DNA from: an uncultured Agrobacterium sp.
GTDB taxonomy: Bacteria; Pseudomonadota; Alphaproteobacteria; Rhizobiales; Rhizobiaceae
Reading direction: 5' to 3'
Assembly: GCA_913777615.1 (NCBI GenBank)
Contig: CAJYTK010000007.1
Coordinates: forward strand, 1 to 64,000
DNA: 64,000 nt
This document shows, piece by piece, positions 1-8,898 of this stretch (the stretch's first letter is position 1; the number at the start of each line of letters is the position of its first letter). The notes beneath the pieces were generated by a model that saw only the letters and a list, made by a program, of their open reading frames with translations, had not been told where the DNA came from and did no database searches. Position numbers and translations under genes: made by a program.

Positions 1-630
1 TGTCGAGCTGCTGGATCGCTTCGTTGATCTGACTTGCACCGATGTCCTGCTCACGGCAGGCAGCAGAGATTTCCGAGACCAGTTCTGCGGTCTTGCGGAT
101 ATCTGGAACCAGACGGTTCAGCATCTCGCCTGCGTCGGTTGCGACCTGAACGGTTTCGCCGGAGAGGGAGGAGATTTCAGATGCTGCCGCCTGGCTGCGT
201 TCTGCAAGCTTACGGACTTCGGAGGCGACGACGGCAAAGCCCTTGCCATGTTCACCAGCACGTGCAGCTTCCACAGCGGCATTCAATGCGAGAAGATCGG
301 TCTGACGGGCGATTTCCTGAACGATGGATATCTTCTGCGCAATGGTACGCATTGCAACGACTGCACGGCCCACAGCTTCGCCACTGGCTTCGGCATCCTT
401 GGACGACTGACGAGCGATCTTTTCAGTCTGGGCAGCGTTATCGGCGTTCTGCTTGATGTTGGCGGCCATCTCTTCCATCGAAGCGGAAGCTTCCTCGGCA
501 GAGGATGCCTGTTCGGTCGCGCCCTGCGAAAGCTGTTCGGAAGACGAGGATAGTTCCTGACTACCGGAGGAGACGTTGTCAGCAGCAGCGAGCGCATCGC
601 CGACGACACCGCGCAGACGCTCGACCATTT
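1..630 (-). repeat. Chemoreceptor signalling-domain repeat, copy 1
   Basis: The DNA for the receptor signalling domain recurs three times with very few differences: 1-630, 1826-2455 and 4014-4643. The constant offsets (1825 and 4013) show there is no insertion or deletion between copies. This is a coding repeat from gene duplication and/or gene conversion. Confidence 0.9.
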
Positions 631-1378
631 CGTTGACATGCGTGATCAGCACACCGATTTCGTCGCGGGATGTAACCTGAACACTTTCTGTCAGATCGCC
701 TTCGGCAACCCTTCGAACCGCCGTCGTTGCCCTTGTGAGGCCGCGGCTGACGGAAATGCTGATCCAGATTGCCGAAACGATTGACACCAGGCCAGCAACA
801 CAAGCGATAATCACAAGTGTACCGAACGTGCTTTGATAGGCAGCATCGCTCGCCTCATCGGCTTTCTGAACGGAGGCTTCGGTCAGACTGGCAAGAGACT
901 CTGTCAGGGCATCGAGCTTTTGACCTGCGATTGTTCCTTCATTCTGGTTCAAAGCAAGCGCGTCGTCACGGCGACCCGTTTTCATGAAGCCGACAAGACG
1001 ATCTTCCAGCTTTTCGTAACCAGACCAGAATTCGCGAATTTCCGCCCATTTGCCTTTGAATTCTTCGGGGGCCGAAGCCTCGCCCGCATCAAGCGCCGTA
1101 CGAAAATTTTTTCGCTCGTCTTCGATGGTATCAAACGCGGCGCTGATTTTCTGATCGGTGGCTGCGAGCAAAAGATCGCCCTCTGCCAAACCCAGACCAT
1201 CAAATGCCTTGGCCAAATCATTGGCTACATTATCCTGCCTTATAGGTCCGGTCATCATGGCGTCTTGAAGCGCGGCGAGTTGCTTAAGGCCACTGATCCC
1301 GAAAATAGCGCAGCCTGCCATCAGCCCGACGAGCAGGGTGAAGATGAGGGTCAGTTTCAATTTGATCGTAAAACGCAT
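1..1378 (-). CDS. Methyl-accepting chemotaxis protein, one HAMP unit (3' end beyond window)
   Basis: Chemoreceptor that passes ligand signals to the CheA/CheW complex at the inner membrane. I translated it by hand from the ATG at 1378. It begins MRFTIKLKL, the same nine residues as the two receptors upstream, followed by a first membrane segment, a periplasmic region of about 160 residues unlike the other two, and a second membrane segment near residues 190-212. A single HAMP unit ([12 protein letters not shown]) leads straight into the signalling domain, which starts [11 protein letters not shown]. The frame stays open to the left edge, where the sequence [13 protein letters not shown] is reached, so roughly 80-130 C-terminal residues lie outside. 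It is the last receptor visible in the operon, 130 bases after its neighbour's stop, with a hairpin between them. The ligand cannot be told. Confidence 0.93.
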   Translation of the reverse strand, partial: MRFTIKLKLTLIFTLLVGLMAGCAIFGISGLKQLAALQDAMMTGPIRQDNVANDLAKAFDGLGLAEGDLLLAATDQKISAAFDTIEDERKNFRTALDAGEASAPEEFKGKWAEIREFWSGYEKLEDRLVGFMKTGRRDDALALNQNEGTIAGQKLDALTESLASLTEASVQKADEASDAAYQSTFGTLVIIACVAGLVSIVSAIWISISVSRGLTRATTAVRRVAEGDLTESVQVTSRDEIGVLITHVNEMVERLRGVVGDALAAADNVSSGSQELSSSSEQLSQGATEQASSAEEASASMEEMAANIKQNADNAAQTEKIARQSSKDAEASGEAVGRAVVAMRTIAQKISIVQEIARQTDLLALNAAVEAARAGEHGKGFAVVASEVRKLAERSQAAASEISSLSGETVQVATDAGEMLNRLVPDIRKTAELVSEISAACREQDIGASQINEAIQQLD

Positions 1379-1454
1379 GGAGGTGTTCCTTAGCTAAGTA
1401 GGACACGTAGCCTCGCTATCATGCCGCTTTTCAAAGAGACCTTAGGCCTTGTGG

Positions 1455-1476
1455 TGGCGGGCAAAATTGCCCGCCA
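1455..1476 (-). other. Intercistronic stem-loop between receptors 2 and 1
   Basis: Perfect 8-bp stem (TGGCGGGC with GCCCGCCA) and a 6-base AT loop, between the stop of the poly-HAMP receptor and the start of the next receptor. There is no following T-run, so it looks like an mRNA stability or processing element and not a terminator. Confidence 0.55.
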
Positions 1477-1508
1477 TAGTACTGTTGATGGTCGTCTTGT
1501 ACCTGGTG

Positions 1509-3563
1509 TTAAGCGCTTTCGCGGAAGTCGTGGTCGTCTTCATCTGGTCCACCCATCGACATGTCGATTGCAAAGCCGGTGGCGCGCGCCTGTTGTGCCT
1601 GGACGCTGCCGGGGGAAGGGCGCCGAACTGGAGCGGCAGCCTTTGCCGGAGTGCGATGTGCGACTGTTGGAGCCGGCGCGCGAACCGGCGCAGGACGTGC
1701 ACTTCCGTGAGCGCGCTCGACCTTAAAGAAGGCGATGCTGGCCTGAAGCTCTTCAGCCTGTGCGGCCAACTCCTCGGAGGTAGCAGACATCTCTTCCGAC
1801 GCACCAGAGTTCTGCTGAGTCACCTTGTCGAGCTGCTGGATCGCTTCGTTGATCTGGCTGGCTCCGATGTCCTGTTCACGGCAGGCAGCAGAGATTTCCG
1901 AGACCAGTTCGGCGGTCTTGCGAATATCTGGAACCAGACGGTTCAGCATCTCACCAGCTTCGGTTGCGACCTGAACGGTTTCACCGGAAAGCGAAGAGAT
2001 TTCAGCCGCGGCTGCCTGGCTGCGTTCTGCGAGCTTACGGACTTCGGAGGCGACGACTGCAAAGCCCTTGCCATGTTCACCGGCACGAGCAGCTTCGACG
2101 GCGGCGTTCAATGCCAGAAGGTCTGTCTGACGTGCGATTTCCTGAACGATGGAAATCTTTTGCGCAATAGTGCGCATCGCGACGACGGCACGGCCAACCG
2201 CTTCACCGCTCGCCTCGGCATCCTTGGACGACTGACGAGCGATCTTCTCGGTCTGTGCAGCGTTATCGGCGTTCTGCTTGATGTTAGCTGCCATCTCTTC
2301 CATCGAAGCGGAGGCTTCTTCGGCAGAGGATGCCTGTTCGGTTGCGCCCTGCGACAGCTGCTCGGAAGACGAGGACAGTTCCTGACTACCGGAAGAGACG
2401 TTGTCGGCCGCAGCAAGCGCATCGCCCACCACGCCACGCAGACGTTCAACCATCGACTGCAGCGCAATGCCCAAAGTATCTTTGTTGGACAGCGGCTTTG
2501 GCGTGACAGTCAAATCACCGTCGGCGATCTGGTTTGCGACCTTTGCCGTCTCGCGCAGATTGGTCACCATATTGAGCATGGCTGTGCCAAGAGTATCTCT
2601 GTCAGAGAGAGGCTTTACGTCCTTGGAGAGATCGCCAGCGGCGATTGTGCTCGCGACGTCGGCGGTCGCGCGCAGATTGACGACCATGTTGCCCATGGCG
2701 ATCCCCAGGCTATCCTGGTCGGAAAGCGGCTTCACATCTTGAGAAAGATCGCCTTGCGCAATGTTGTTGGCAACTGCTGCGGTAGCGCGCAGATTGGTCG
2801 TCATCACGTTCATGCTGTCGACCAGATCCTTGATCTCGTCATTGCTCTTGATCGCGATGTCCTGATCGAGGTCGCCTATTGCAACTGCGCGCGACGCACG
2901 GATTGCTTGCTGCAATCCCTTGTTGATGCCAAGTGCGATCCAGGTGGCGATCAGGATAGAAAGGATGATAATCGCTGCGACGACACTGACGAGGATCGTG
3001 CGCGAAGTGTCATATTCCTCATTGGTCGCTTCGTCCGTTGCCTTCAAGTCAGTAGCGATTTCGTTGTTCAGACCTTCGAGAATTGTCAGCATGGCGCGTG
3101 TCGCCTTCTCGCCGTCTCCCATGGAGATGGAGCCCGCCTGACGGTTGCTTTCCGTGGTGTTGACGGTGGCGAGGCGCAGGACTTCTTCCTGCAGCTTTTC
3201 CCATGCGGGAATGGCTGCCTTCAGCTCCAGCACCTTGGCGTGAATGGCCGGATTGGTCTCTTTTTCCAATGCAGCAATAATCTGCGTCATCTTCACGCGC
3301 TCCGAACGCGCGGCATCGACATAGGTGGAAATACGGGCAGCGTCTTCGTTGAGCGCCGCGCTCTTTTCGTTGGCGATCGCACTCATGATCGCGTCAGAAA
3401 GATCGCTGGAGTTGCGAAGATTGGTGGCAGGGCCCTGCACGATATCCGTGACGGCAGAGTTGAGTGATGACAGCTGTGTGATGGCCATGCCAGCCATACC
3501 CGCCGACAGCAGGATGATGAGCGCAAAGGCGAATGCAAGTTTGAGCTTAATCGTAAATCGCAT
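1509..3563 (-). CDS. Methyl-accepting chemotaxis protein with four tandem HAMP-like units
   Basis: Chemoreceptor of 684 residues, longer than the usual 550-600. N-terminal MRFTIKLKL, membrane segment about 10-30, helical periplasmic sensor about 31-188, second membrane segment about 190-212. Four HAMP-like units follow, each marked by a GDL motif (near residues 230, 271, 310 and 349) and by PLSDxDxLG repeats: a poly-HAMP relay. The signalling domain runs about 376-620 with the tip around [21 protein letters not shown] Pro/Ala-rich linker follows and the protein ends DFRESA. I do not see an NWETF-type CheR-docking pentapeptide. Middle receptor of three in the cheW-downstream run. Ligand unknown. 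Confidence 0.96.
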   Translation of the reverse strand: MRFTIKLKLAFAFALIILLSAGMAGMAITQLSSLNSAVTDIVQGPATNLRNSSDLSDAIMSAIANEKSAALNEDAARISTYVDAARSERVKMTQIIAALEKETNPAIHAKVLELKAAIPAWEKLQEEVLRLATVNTTESNRQAGSISMGDGEKATRAMLTILEGLNNEIATDLKATDEATNEEYDTSRTILVSVVAAIIILSILIATWIALGINKGLQQAIRASRAVAIGDLDQDIAIKSNDEIKDLVDSMNVMTTNLRATAAVANNIAQGDLSQDVKPLSDQDSLGIAMGNMVVNLRATADVASTIAAGDLSKDVKPLSDRDTLGTAMLNMVTNLRETAKVANQIADGDLTVTPKPLSNKDTLGIALQSMVERLRGVVGDALAAADNVSSGSQELSSSSEQLSQGATEQASSAEEASASMEEMAANIKQNADNAAQTEKIARQSSKDAEASGEAVGRAVVAMRTIAQKISIVQEIARQTDLLALNAAVEAARAGEHGKGFAVVASEVRKLAERSQAAAAEISSLSGETVQVATEAGEMLNRLVPDIRKTAELVSEISAACREQDIGASQINEAIQQLDKVTQQNSGASEEMSATSEELAAQAEELQASIAFFKVERAHGSARPAPVRAPAPTVAHRTPAKAAAPVRRPSPGSVQAQQARATGFAIDMSMGGPDEDDHDFRESA
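1826..2455 (-). repeat. Chemoreceptor signalling-domain repeat, copy 2
   Basis: Second copy of the repeated signalling-domain DNA, matching 1-630 and 4014-4643 nearly base for base. The differences I noticed are mostly at third codon positions. Confidence 0.9.
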
Positions 3564-3654
3564 CGTAGTGATCCTTAGGTGTGGCGCTAGGCCACGAGAC
3601 GGAAAAGCTCAGGCACAAGGAGCTTTGCGTTGGGATTGGCTGAATGAGTGACGA

Positions 3655-3684
3655 GGAGCCTGTGTGTGTTCGGTCACAGGCTCC
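3655..3684 (-). other. Intercistronic stem-loop between receptors 3 and 2
   Basis: Perfect 10-bp stem (GGAGCCTGTG with CACAGGCTCC) around a 10-base loop, just after the stop of the 604-residue receptor. No T-run follows on the minus strand. Likely shapes mRNA stability or read-through within the operon. Confidence 0.6.
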
Positions 3685-3693
3685 CGGAAAGTC

Positions 3694-5508
3694 TTAGGCG
3701 CTTTCGCGGAAGTCCTGGTCGTTATCGTCTGGTCCGCCCATAGACATGTCGAGCGCAAAGCCAGTGGCGCGAGCCTGCTGAGCGTGGACAGAGTGTGTGG
3801 GGGCAGGGCGACGAACTGGAGCGGCTGTCTTTGCCGGAGCGCGATGTGCGATCGTTGAAGCCGGGGCGCGAACCGGTACAGGGCGGCCATTTGCATTGGC
3901 ACGCTCGACCTTGAAGAAGGCGATGCTTGCCTGGAGCTCTTCGGCCTGCGCAGCCAGTTCTTCAGAGGTGGCAGACATTTCTTCTGACGCGCCGGAGTTC
4001 TGCTGCGTTACCTTGTCGAGCTGCTGGATCGCTTCGTTGATCTGGCTGGCTCCGATGTCCTGCTCACGGCAGGCAGCAGAGATTTCCGAGACCAGCTCTG
4101 CGGTCTTGCGAATATCTGGAACCAGACGGTTCAGCATCTCACCAGCTTCGGTTGCAACCTGAACGGTTTCACCGGAGAGGGAGGAGATTTCGGCTGCTGC
4201 TGCCTGGCTGCGTTCTGCAAGCTTTCGGACTTCGGAGGCAACGACTGCAAAGCCTTTTCCATGCTCACCGGCACGAGCGGCTTCGACGGCGGCATTCAGT
4301 GCCAGAAGATCGGTCTGACGCGCGATTTCCTGGACGATGGAGATCTTCTGGGCAATGGTGCGCATGGCCACAACGGCACGGCCAACCGCCTCACCGCTGG
4401 CTTCCGCATCTTTCGACGACTGTCGAGCGATCTTCTCGGTCTGGGCAGCGTTATCGGCGTTCTGCTTGATGTTGGCGGCCATCTCTTCCATCGAAGCGGA
4501 GGCTTCTTCGGCAGAGGATGCCTGTTCGGTCGCACCCTGCGAAAGCTGCTCGGAAGACGAAGACAGTTCCTGACTACCGGAAGATACGTTGTCAGCTGCG
4601 GCGAGCGCATCGCCCACCACGCCACGCAGACGCTCGACCATCTTTTCAAGCGAAATACCGAGCGTATCTTTATCCGATAGCGGCTTCGGCGTTACCGTCA
4701 GGTCGCCCTCGGAAATCTGGTTTGCGACATTTGCCGTATTGCGAAGGTTTGCGGTCATCACATTGATGCGCTCGACAAGATCCTTGATTTCGTCATTGGT
4801 TTTGATCTCAACATTCTTATCGAGATCGCCGACGGCAACAGCTTCAGCAACCGTCATGATCTTGCGCAGGCCGGTGTTGATGCCGAGCGCGATCCAGGTT
4901 GCGATGACGAGGCTACCCAGAACCGCTGACGCGACGGCGATGATCATGATGAGCCGGACTTGCTCATAGGTTGCCTGGCTATCGGCAAGCATTGTGTCCA
5001 CACGTTCCAACTGAACTTTGACAAGTTCCTTGGTGTTCGTGCCGATCGATAGCGCGAGAGCGCGCATCTGACCGTTGGAGTACTCGATGGCGCCTCGTTT
5101 GTCTCCTGCTGCCAACAAATCCTTGAGCTTTACGGACTCACCGCTGAATTTCTCGAAAGCCTCGACAGCGGCGGCCCAGTATGGCTTGCCTTGCGGAGAA
5201 GCCTGAGAGAAGCCGGTACGTCCAAGTTCCAGAGTGGTGGCTGTTAGATCATCCGCGACCTTCAGATAACGATCGGTGCCTGTAGTCTCATTTTCGAGCA
5301 AAGCATTCTTTTGCTGGCGAATGATTTCAGAGAGGTTACGGTCGATCTGAAGTGCATATTGAAGCCGCTTCTCAGGACCATTGGCGAGTTCGTTGATCGC
5401 TTGGTTGACGGTGCCCAAGCTTGTGATGCTGTAAAAGGAAAGCGCGGCAAGAACGGTCAAGATAATCCCGAACGCCAGCGTCAGTTTAAGTTTGATCGTA
5501 AATCGCAT
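3694..5508 (-). CDS. Methyl-accepting chemotaxis protein with two HAMP-like units
   Basis: Chemoreceptor of 604 residues. N-terminal MRFTIKLKL, membrane segment about 10-30, a periplasmic four-helix-type sensor (residues 31-185, with [15 protein letters not shown] and a later [17 protein letters not shown] helix), second membrane segment about 187-208, then two HAMP-like units marked [10 protein letters not shown] and [11 protein letters not shown]. The signalling domain is almost identical to that of both neighbours, and the Pro-rich tail ending DFRESA matches the 684-residue receptor. First receptor after cheW, separated from it by 176 bases that hold a stem-loop. It is the likely parent or sibling of the other two by tandem duplication. 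Confidence 0.96.
   Translation of the reverse strand: MRFTIKLKLTLAFGIILTVLAALSFYSITSLGTVNQAINELANGPEKRLQYALQIDRNLSEIIRQQKNALLENETTGTDRYLKVADDLTATTLELGRTGFSQASPQGKPYWAAAVEAFEKFSGESVKLKDLLAAGDKRGAIEYSNGQMRALALSIGTNTKELVKVQLERVDTMLADSQATYEQVRLIMIIAVASAVLGSLVIATWIALGINTGLRKIMTVAEAVAVGDLDKNVEIKTNDEIKDLVERINVMTANLRNTANVANQISEGDLTVTPKPLSDKDTLGISLEKMVERLRGVVGDALAAADNVSSGSQELSSSSEQLSQGATEQASSAEEASASMEEMAANIKQNADNAAQTEKIARQSSKDAEASGEAVGRAVVAMRTIAQKISIVQEIARQTDLLALNAAVEAARAGEHGKGFAVVASEVRKLAERSQAAAAEISSLSGETVQVATEAGEMLNRLVPDIRKTAELVSEISAACREQDIGASQINEAIQQLDKVTQQNSGASEEMSATSEELAAQAEELQASIAFFKVERANANGRPVPVRAPASTIAHRAPAKTAAPVRRPAPTHSVHAQQARATGFALDMSMGGPDDNDQDFRESA
4014..4643 (-). repeat. Chemoreceptor signalling-domain repeat, copy 3
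   Basis: Third copy of the repeated signalling-domain DNA. Between copies 2 and 3 the similarity extends further, through the Pro-rich tail to the stop codons at 1509 and 3694. Confidence 0.9.
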
Positions 5509-5522
5509 GTTGCCCCCGTGAT

Positions 5523-5545
5523 TGATGCGTGATTTTGGCGCATCA
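5523..5545 (-). other. Stem-loop between cheW and the first receptor
   Basis: Perfect 7-bp stem (TGATGCG with CGCATCA) with a 9-base loop in the cheW-receptor gap, about 15 bases before the receptor ATG. It could attenuate or stabilise the receptor part of the transcript, or sit close to a second promoter. Confidence 0.4.
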
Positions 5546-5684
5546 GGTGTTTGCTGTCCGGAACGCTCTATTTCTTCCGGTGCGCTGTTTCGTTCGGTTC
5601 CATGCGCCCAAACCGGGCGTGTGGTAGATCAATCAAGTTTTCTGGTGGTTCCTTGGCCGCCGATCCCCTTCGACGGTCTGGAAC

Positions 5685-6227
5685 TCATACTTTTCCTAGT
5701 TCAACCACGTTGCCTTGAACGCCTACTTTTCCAGGCATGCTTTCACGCTGTGCCGAAAAGATCGCGATGAGGTTCGGCATGATGACGAACTCTGAGCCGC
5801 GTTTGATCAGGCAGTTGATGTAGTCTGGCCGCCAACGCATGCCGACACTGGGTGGTGGCTCGCTGGCTGACTTGGAAAATGTGGTGACCTCATAGACCTT
5901 GTCGGTTCTCAGCCCGACCAGCGTCTGTTCGCCTTCAAGCGAAATTTCGATAACGACGATGCGGCTGTCGATGGTCTTTTCCGCAGCGTGCATGCCGAAG
6001 GCGAGACGTATGTCCGCCAGTGGAATGACTTTGCCGCGAAAATTGATGACGCTTGATACGAAGGCCTTGGCGCCCGGAACGGCCGTCTCAGGCAGCAGGT
6101 CCAGGATTTCTTGTACCTGTGCGGCTTCGATGGCAAAGGTCTCGCCTTCGATCGAAAAGGTCAGGACTTCGATGTCTTGGCGCTCCGCCCAGAAGTCTTC
6201 GGGTTGTTTCAATAGCGGCTGGTTCAT
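5685..6227 (-). CDS. cheW: CheW chemotaxis coupling protein
   Basis: Scaffold of 180 residues that links CheA to receptor tips in the cytoplasmic signalling array. The CheW fold is evident from FSIEGETFAIEAAQVQEIL near residues 25-43, GAKAFVSSVINFRGKVIPLADIR in the middle and IVVIEISLEGEQTLVGLRTDKVYEV after it. Its ATG at 6227 overlaps the cheA stop (ATGA), so the two are translationally coupled, as expected for partners made in fixed ratio. Downstream come three receptor genes on the same strand. No cheR or cheB follows it here, unlike the Sinorhizobium che1 operon where cheW is followed by cheR and cheB. Confidence 0.95.
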   Translation of the reverse strand: MNQPLLKQPEDFWAERQDIEVLTFSIEGETFAIEAAQVQEILDLLPETAVPGAKAFVSSVINFRGKVIPLADIRLAFGMHAAEKTIDSRIVVIEISLEGEQTLVGLRTDKVYEVTTFSKSASEPPPSVGMRWRPDYINCLIKRGSEFVIMPNLIAIFSAQRESMPGKVGVQGNVVELGKV

Positions 6228-8221
6228 CCGGCGATGCGCATCTGCGCCTCCTGTTGCTGGCCCGCCGCAACCAGGTGTGCGACGTCGAGAATGAGAGCGA
6301 CGCTGCCGTCACCAAGAATGGTCGCGCCCGAGAAAGTCGCGACGTCGTGGTGCAGCTTCGACATGGCTTTGATGACTGTCTGGTGATCGCCGATGATCTG
6401 ATCGACGACCAGTCCGACACGCTCCGAACCGGTGGAAATGACCACGACCTTCTGGAACTGGTCCGGCTTCGTGCCGCTCTGGAAGAGTTCACGCAGGCGA
6501 ATGAAAGGCACCAGGCTTTCGCGCAGCGAAATAAACGAACGACCGCGGGATTTGACGTCGTCTTCGGGTGACAGTTCCAGGCACTCTTCCACGGCAGAGA
6601 GCGGAATGACGTAGCAGCCATGGCCGACGCGAACGAGCAGGCCATCGATGATGGCAAGTGTGAGCGGAATGGCAAGCGACACTTCAGAGCCGGCGCCTGG
6701 CGCGCTGGTAATGTTGATCGTACCACGCAGCGCCTCGATCGTCTTCTTCACGACATCCATGCCAACGCCGCGACCAGAGAGATTGGTTACTTGCGCTGCT
6801 GTCGAGAAGCCGGGTTCGAAAATCATCTGAAGCAATTCCTGATCTGTCAGGAGTGCTCCCGGCGCGACCAGGCCGGAGGATTCCGCCTTGGCACGGACAC
6901 GCTCGCGGTTGATGCCTCGACCATCGTCCTTGATGGTGATGATGACGTCGCCACCGGTCTGACGCGCGACCAGCGAAACATGCCCGACCGGGTCCTTGCC
7001 GGCTGCAATACGTTCTTCCGGCGTTTCCAGGCCGTGATCGCAGGAATTGCGCACGAGATGTACCAGTGGATCGGCCAGCCGCTCGATCACGGCCTTGTCG
7101 ACTTCAGTGCTCTCGCCTTCGGTAATGAGCTCGATCTGCTTGCCGGTTTCGCGCGCCAGATCGTGTGTCAGACGCCGGAAGCGGCTGAAGAGCTGCGCGA
7201 TCGGCACCATGCGCAGAACCATCATCGTGTCGCGAAGCTCGCCCGAAAGGCGCTCCACATCTTCAGACACAGCACGCAGATGAATATCGACGCTAGTATT
7301 GGCAAGCTGCGATAGACGTGACTGAGCGATGACAAGTTCGCCAACGCGGTCCATCAGCTCATCGAGACGCTCAGCCGGGACGCGCACGTTCTCGGCTGCT
7401 CGACCCTGCTTGCCCTCCGTGGCCGCCTGGACAAGCTGAGGATTGGCCTTGGCTGCTTCTTCGACAGGTGCAGGAGGCGGTACGATTTCCTTGGAAGCGG
7501 TAGCGGCTTCCACTTGGGTGATCTCAAGTTCCATGTCGTCCATGACGAAGATGAAGACGTCGTCGATGGCGGAACGGGGCTGTTCAGTCGTCAAGGTCAC
7601 AGACCAGCCGAGGTAGAGCTGTGTGGGGTCTATTTCTCCAAGAGGAGGAATGGCGCCTGTGTTGGCGGCGATGGTGCATTTGCCGAGTTCGCGCAGCTCA
7701 TTGAGGAGGCCAAGCGGGTTGGTGCCATTGGCCATCGCATTCTCAGGGAGGCGGAACTTGATGCTCCACGTCGCACCGGACATCTGTGCCGGTGCGCCAG
7801 CGGCCGTGGCCTTCGGAGCCGTCGGCGTGGTTGCCTTGTTACCGGCGCCTTCGCCGACCGCTGCCTGTAACTTTGCCAGCAACCGGTCCCCTGTTTCGGG
7901 GAATGCGGTGGCCGGGTTGTCAACCAAGCGGCGCATATGGTCCTGCGCTTCCAAAACGGCAGCAATCAATTCGCTCGTGGCGGGAACTTCACCCTTGCGT
8001 ACCCTGTCAAAGGCCGTTTCGCAGTGATGGGTGAAGGCCGCAAGAGCCTCGAAACCAAACATTGCGCCGGACCCTTTTAAGGTATGCAGGCCGCGAAACA
8101 CGGCATCAATCTGACTTTGATTGGAGAGATCGTGCAGAAGGTCGAGAAGCCCGCTTTCGATTTGCTCGAAGAGCTCGGCAGCTTCCGTCCTGAAAACCTG
8201 AATAGGGTCCAGCAGCGTCAT
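6224..8221 (-). CDS. cheA: CheA chemotaxis histidine kinase
   Basis: Receptor-coupled kinase of 665 residues. The P1 phosphotransfer domain carries the phospho-accepting histidine in HTLKGSGAMFG (about residue 46). A P2-like region and linker follow (about 140-270), then the P3 dimerisation helices (RLDELMDRVGELVIAQSRL). The P4 ATPase has an N box (HLVRNSCDHGLE), a G1 box (DDGRGI) and a G2 box (GRGVGMDVV). The P5 CheW-like regulatory domain occupies the C-terminus (GCYVIPLSAVEECLEL). It overlaps cheY upstream and cheW downstream by ATGA junctions. All catalytic motifs are present, so it should phosphorylate the adjacent CheY and possibly the HD-GYP regulator. Confidence 0.97.
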   Translation of the reverse strand: MTLLDPIQVFRTEAAELFEQIESGLLDLLHDLSNQSQIDAVFRGLHTLKGSGAMFGFEALAAFTHHCETAFDRVRKGEVPATSELIAAVLEAQDHMRRLVDNPATAFPETGDRLLAKLQAAVGEGAGNKATTPTAPKATAAGAPAQMSGATWSIKFRLPENAMANGTNPLGLLNELRELGKCTIAANTGAIPPLGEIDPTQLYLGWSVTLTTEQPRSAIDDVFIFVMDDMELEITQVEAATASKEIVPPPAPVEEAAKANPQLVQAATEGKQGRAAENVRVPAERLDELMDRVGELVIAQSRLSQLANTSVDIHLRAVSEDVERLSGELRDTMMVLRMVPIAQLFSRFRRLTHDLARETGKQIELITEGESTEVDKAVIERLADPLVHLVRNSCDHGLETPEERIAAGKDPVGHVSLVARQTGGDVIITIKDDGRGINRERVRAKAESSGLVAPGALLTDQELLQMIFEPGFSTAAQVTNLSGRGVGMDVVKKTIEALRGTINITSAPGAGSEVSLAIPLTLAIIDGLLVRVGHGCYVIPLSAVEECLELSPEDDVKSRGRSFISLRESLVPFIRLRELFQSGTKPDQFQKVVVISTGSERVGLVVDQIIGDHQTVIKAMSKLHHDVATFSGATILGDGSVALILDVAHLVAAGQQQEAQMRIAG

Positions 8222-8586
8222 TTACCGAGTACCTTTCTGACAATCTTGACCAGATTCTCCGGGTCGAATGGCTTGGTTACCCAACCTGTGGCACCGGCAG
8301 CTTTGGCGCGCGCCTTCATGTCGGCATCGGATTCCGTCGTCAAAAAGATGATCGGTATTCCGGTATGCGCAGGCGATTGGCGCAGAGCCTCGATCATCTC
8401 CAAGCCGTTCATATTCGGCATGTTGAGGTCGGTGACGATCATATCGTAGGAAGCGCTTTTCGCTTTCGAAAGGCCGTCTGCGCCGTCAACCGCTTCGGTC
8501 ACGTGGTAACCGGCATTTGTGAGGGCGATCTTAGTCGTCATTCGAATGCTTGCGGAGTCGTCCACCGTCAGAATGTTGGCGCTCAT
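8218..8586 (-). CDS. cheY: CheY-type single-domain response regulator
   Basis: Stand-alone receiver of 122 residues. The acidic pair D9-D10, the phosphorylated D53 in IVTDLNMPNMNG, the switch threonine near 83-84 (FLTTES) and K105 in VTKPFD are all present. It is the likely direct target of the CheA encoded immediately downstream, whose start overlaps its stop. The order STAS protein, cheY, cheA, cheW matches cheS(orf2)-cheY1-cheA-cheW of the Sinorhizobium meliloti chemotaxis operon, where CheY1 acts as a phosphate sink. Whether this one drives the motor or acts as a sink cannot be read from sequence. Confidence 0.96.
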   Translation of the reverse strand: MSANILTVDDSASIRMTTKIALTNAGYHVTEAVDGADGLSKAKSASYDMIVTDLNMPNMNGLEMIEALRQSPAHTGIPIIFLTTESDADMKARAKAAGATGWVTKPFDPENLVKIVRKVLGK

Positions 8587-8898
8587 TTATATGTCCTTTC
8601 CGTGTAGCCAGAAGAGGCGCGAGGCCTCGTCCATGTTCTCGAGAAAGCCAGCACGCTCAAGCGTCTCCACGACGCCTTGCGTTGCGGGCTTCTTCAGGGT
8701 GATGAATTTGCCCTGTTCGCGGGCGTATAACCTTGAGGACTCGACAAGCTGGACGAAGCTCAGATCGACGGTCGCATCCTCGGGTATGTCGAGCACGATG
8801 GCGCTTTTTTCCTGAAAGGCGGAAAGCAGGGTCTCGTGAATGGCGTTGATCCCTCGTATCGAAAGGGATGACGGAAGTGTCACTGTTTCAGGGGTCAT
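8587..8898 (-). CDS. STAS-domain protein, CheS-like by position
   Basis: Small protein of 103 residues with a STAS-type fold pattern: alternating hydrophobic strands (AIVLDIPEDATVDLSFVQLVESS) and an amphipathic helix after it, ending in a GFLENMDEASRLFWLH tail. The open frame extends further upstream, but the ATG at 8898 overlaps the stop of the preceding gene (ATGA), fits family size and is the sensible start. The position directly before cheY corresponds to orf2/CheS in Sinorhizobium, which strengthens CheA binding to CheY1. Assignment of that role here rests on gene order and size only. The usual STAS serine phosphosite is not clearly conserved (DLSFVQL is the nearest candidate). Confidence 0.85.
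   Translation of the reverse strand: MTPETVTLPSSLSIRGINAIHETLLSAFQEKSAIVLDIPEDATVDLSFVQLVESSRLYAREQGKFITLKKPATQGVVETLERAGFLENMDEASRLFWLHGKDI

Noticed and set aside
1449..3467. 672-codon open frame on the plus strand
   Set aside because: It is antisense to the poly-HAMP receptor gene; the minus frame has clear receptor domains, and the plus frame has no family resemblance. High GC content keeps stops rare.
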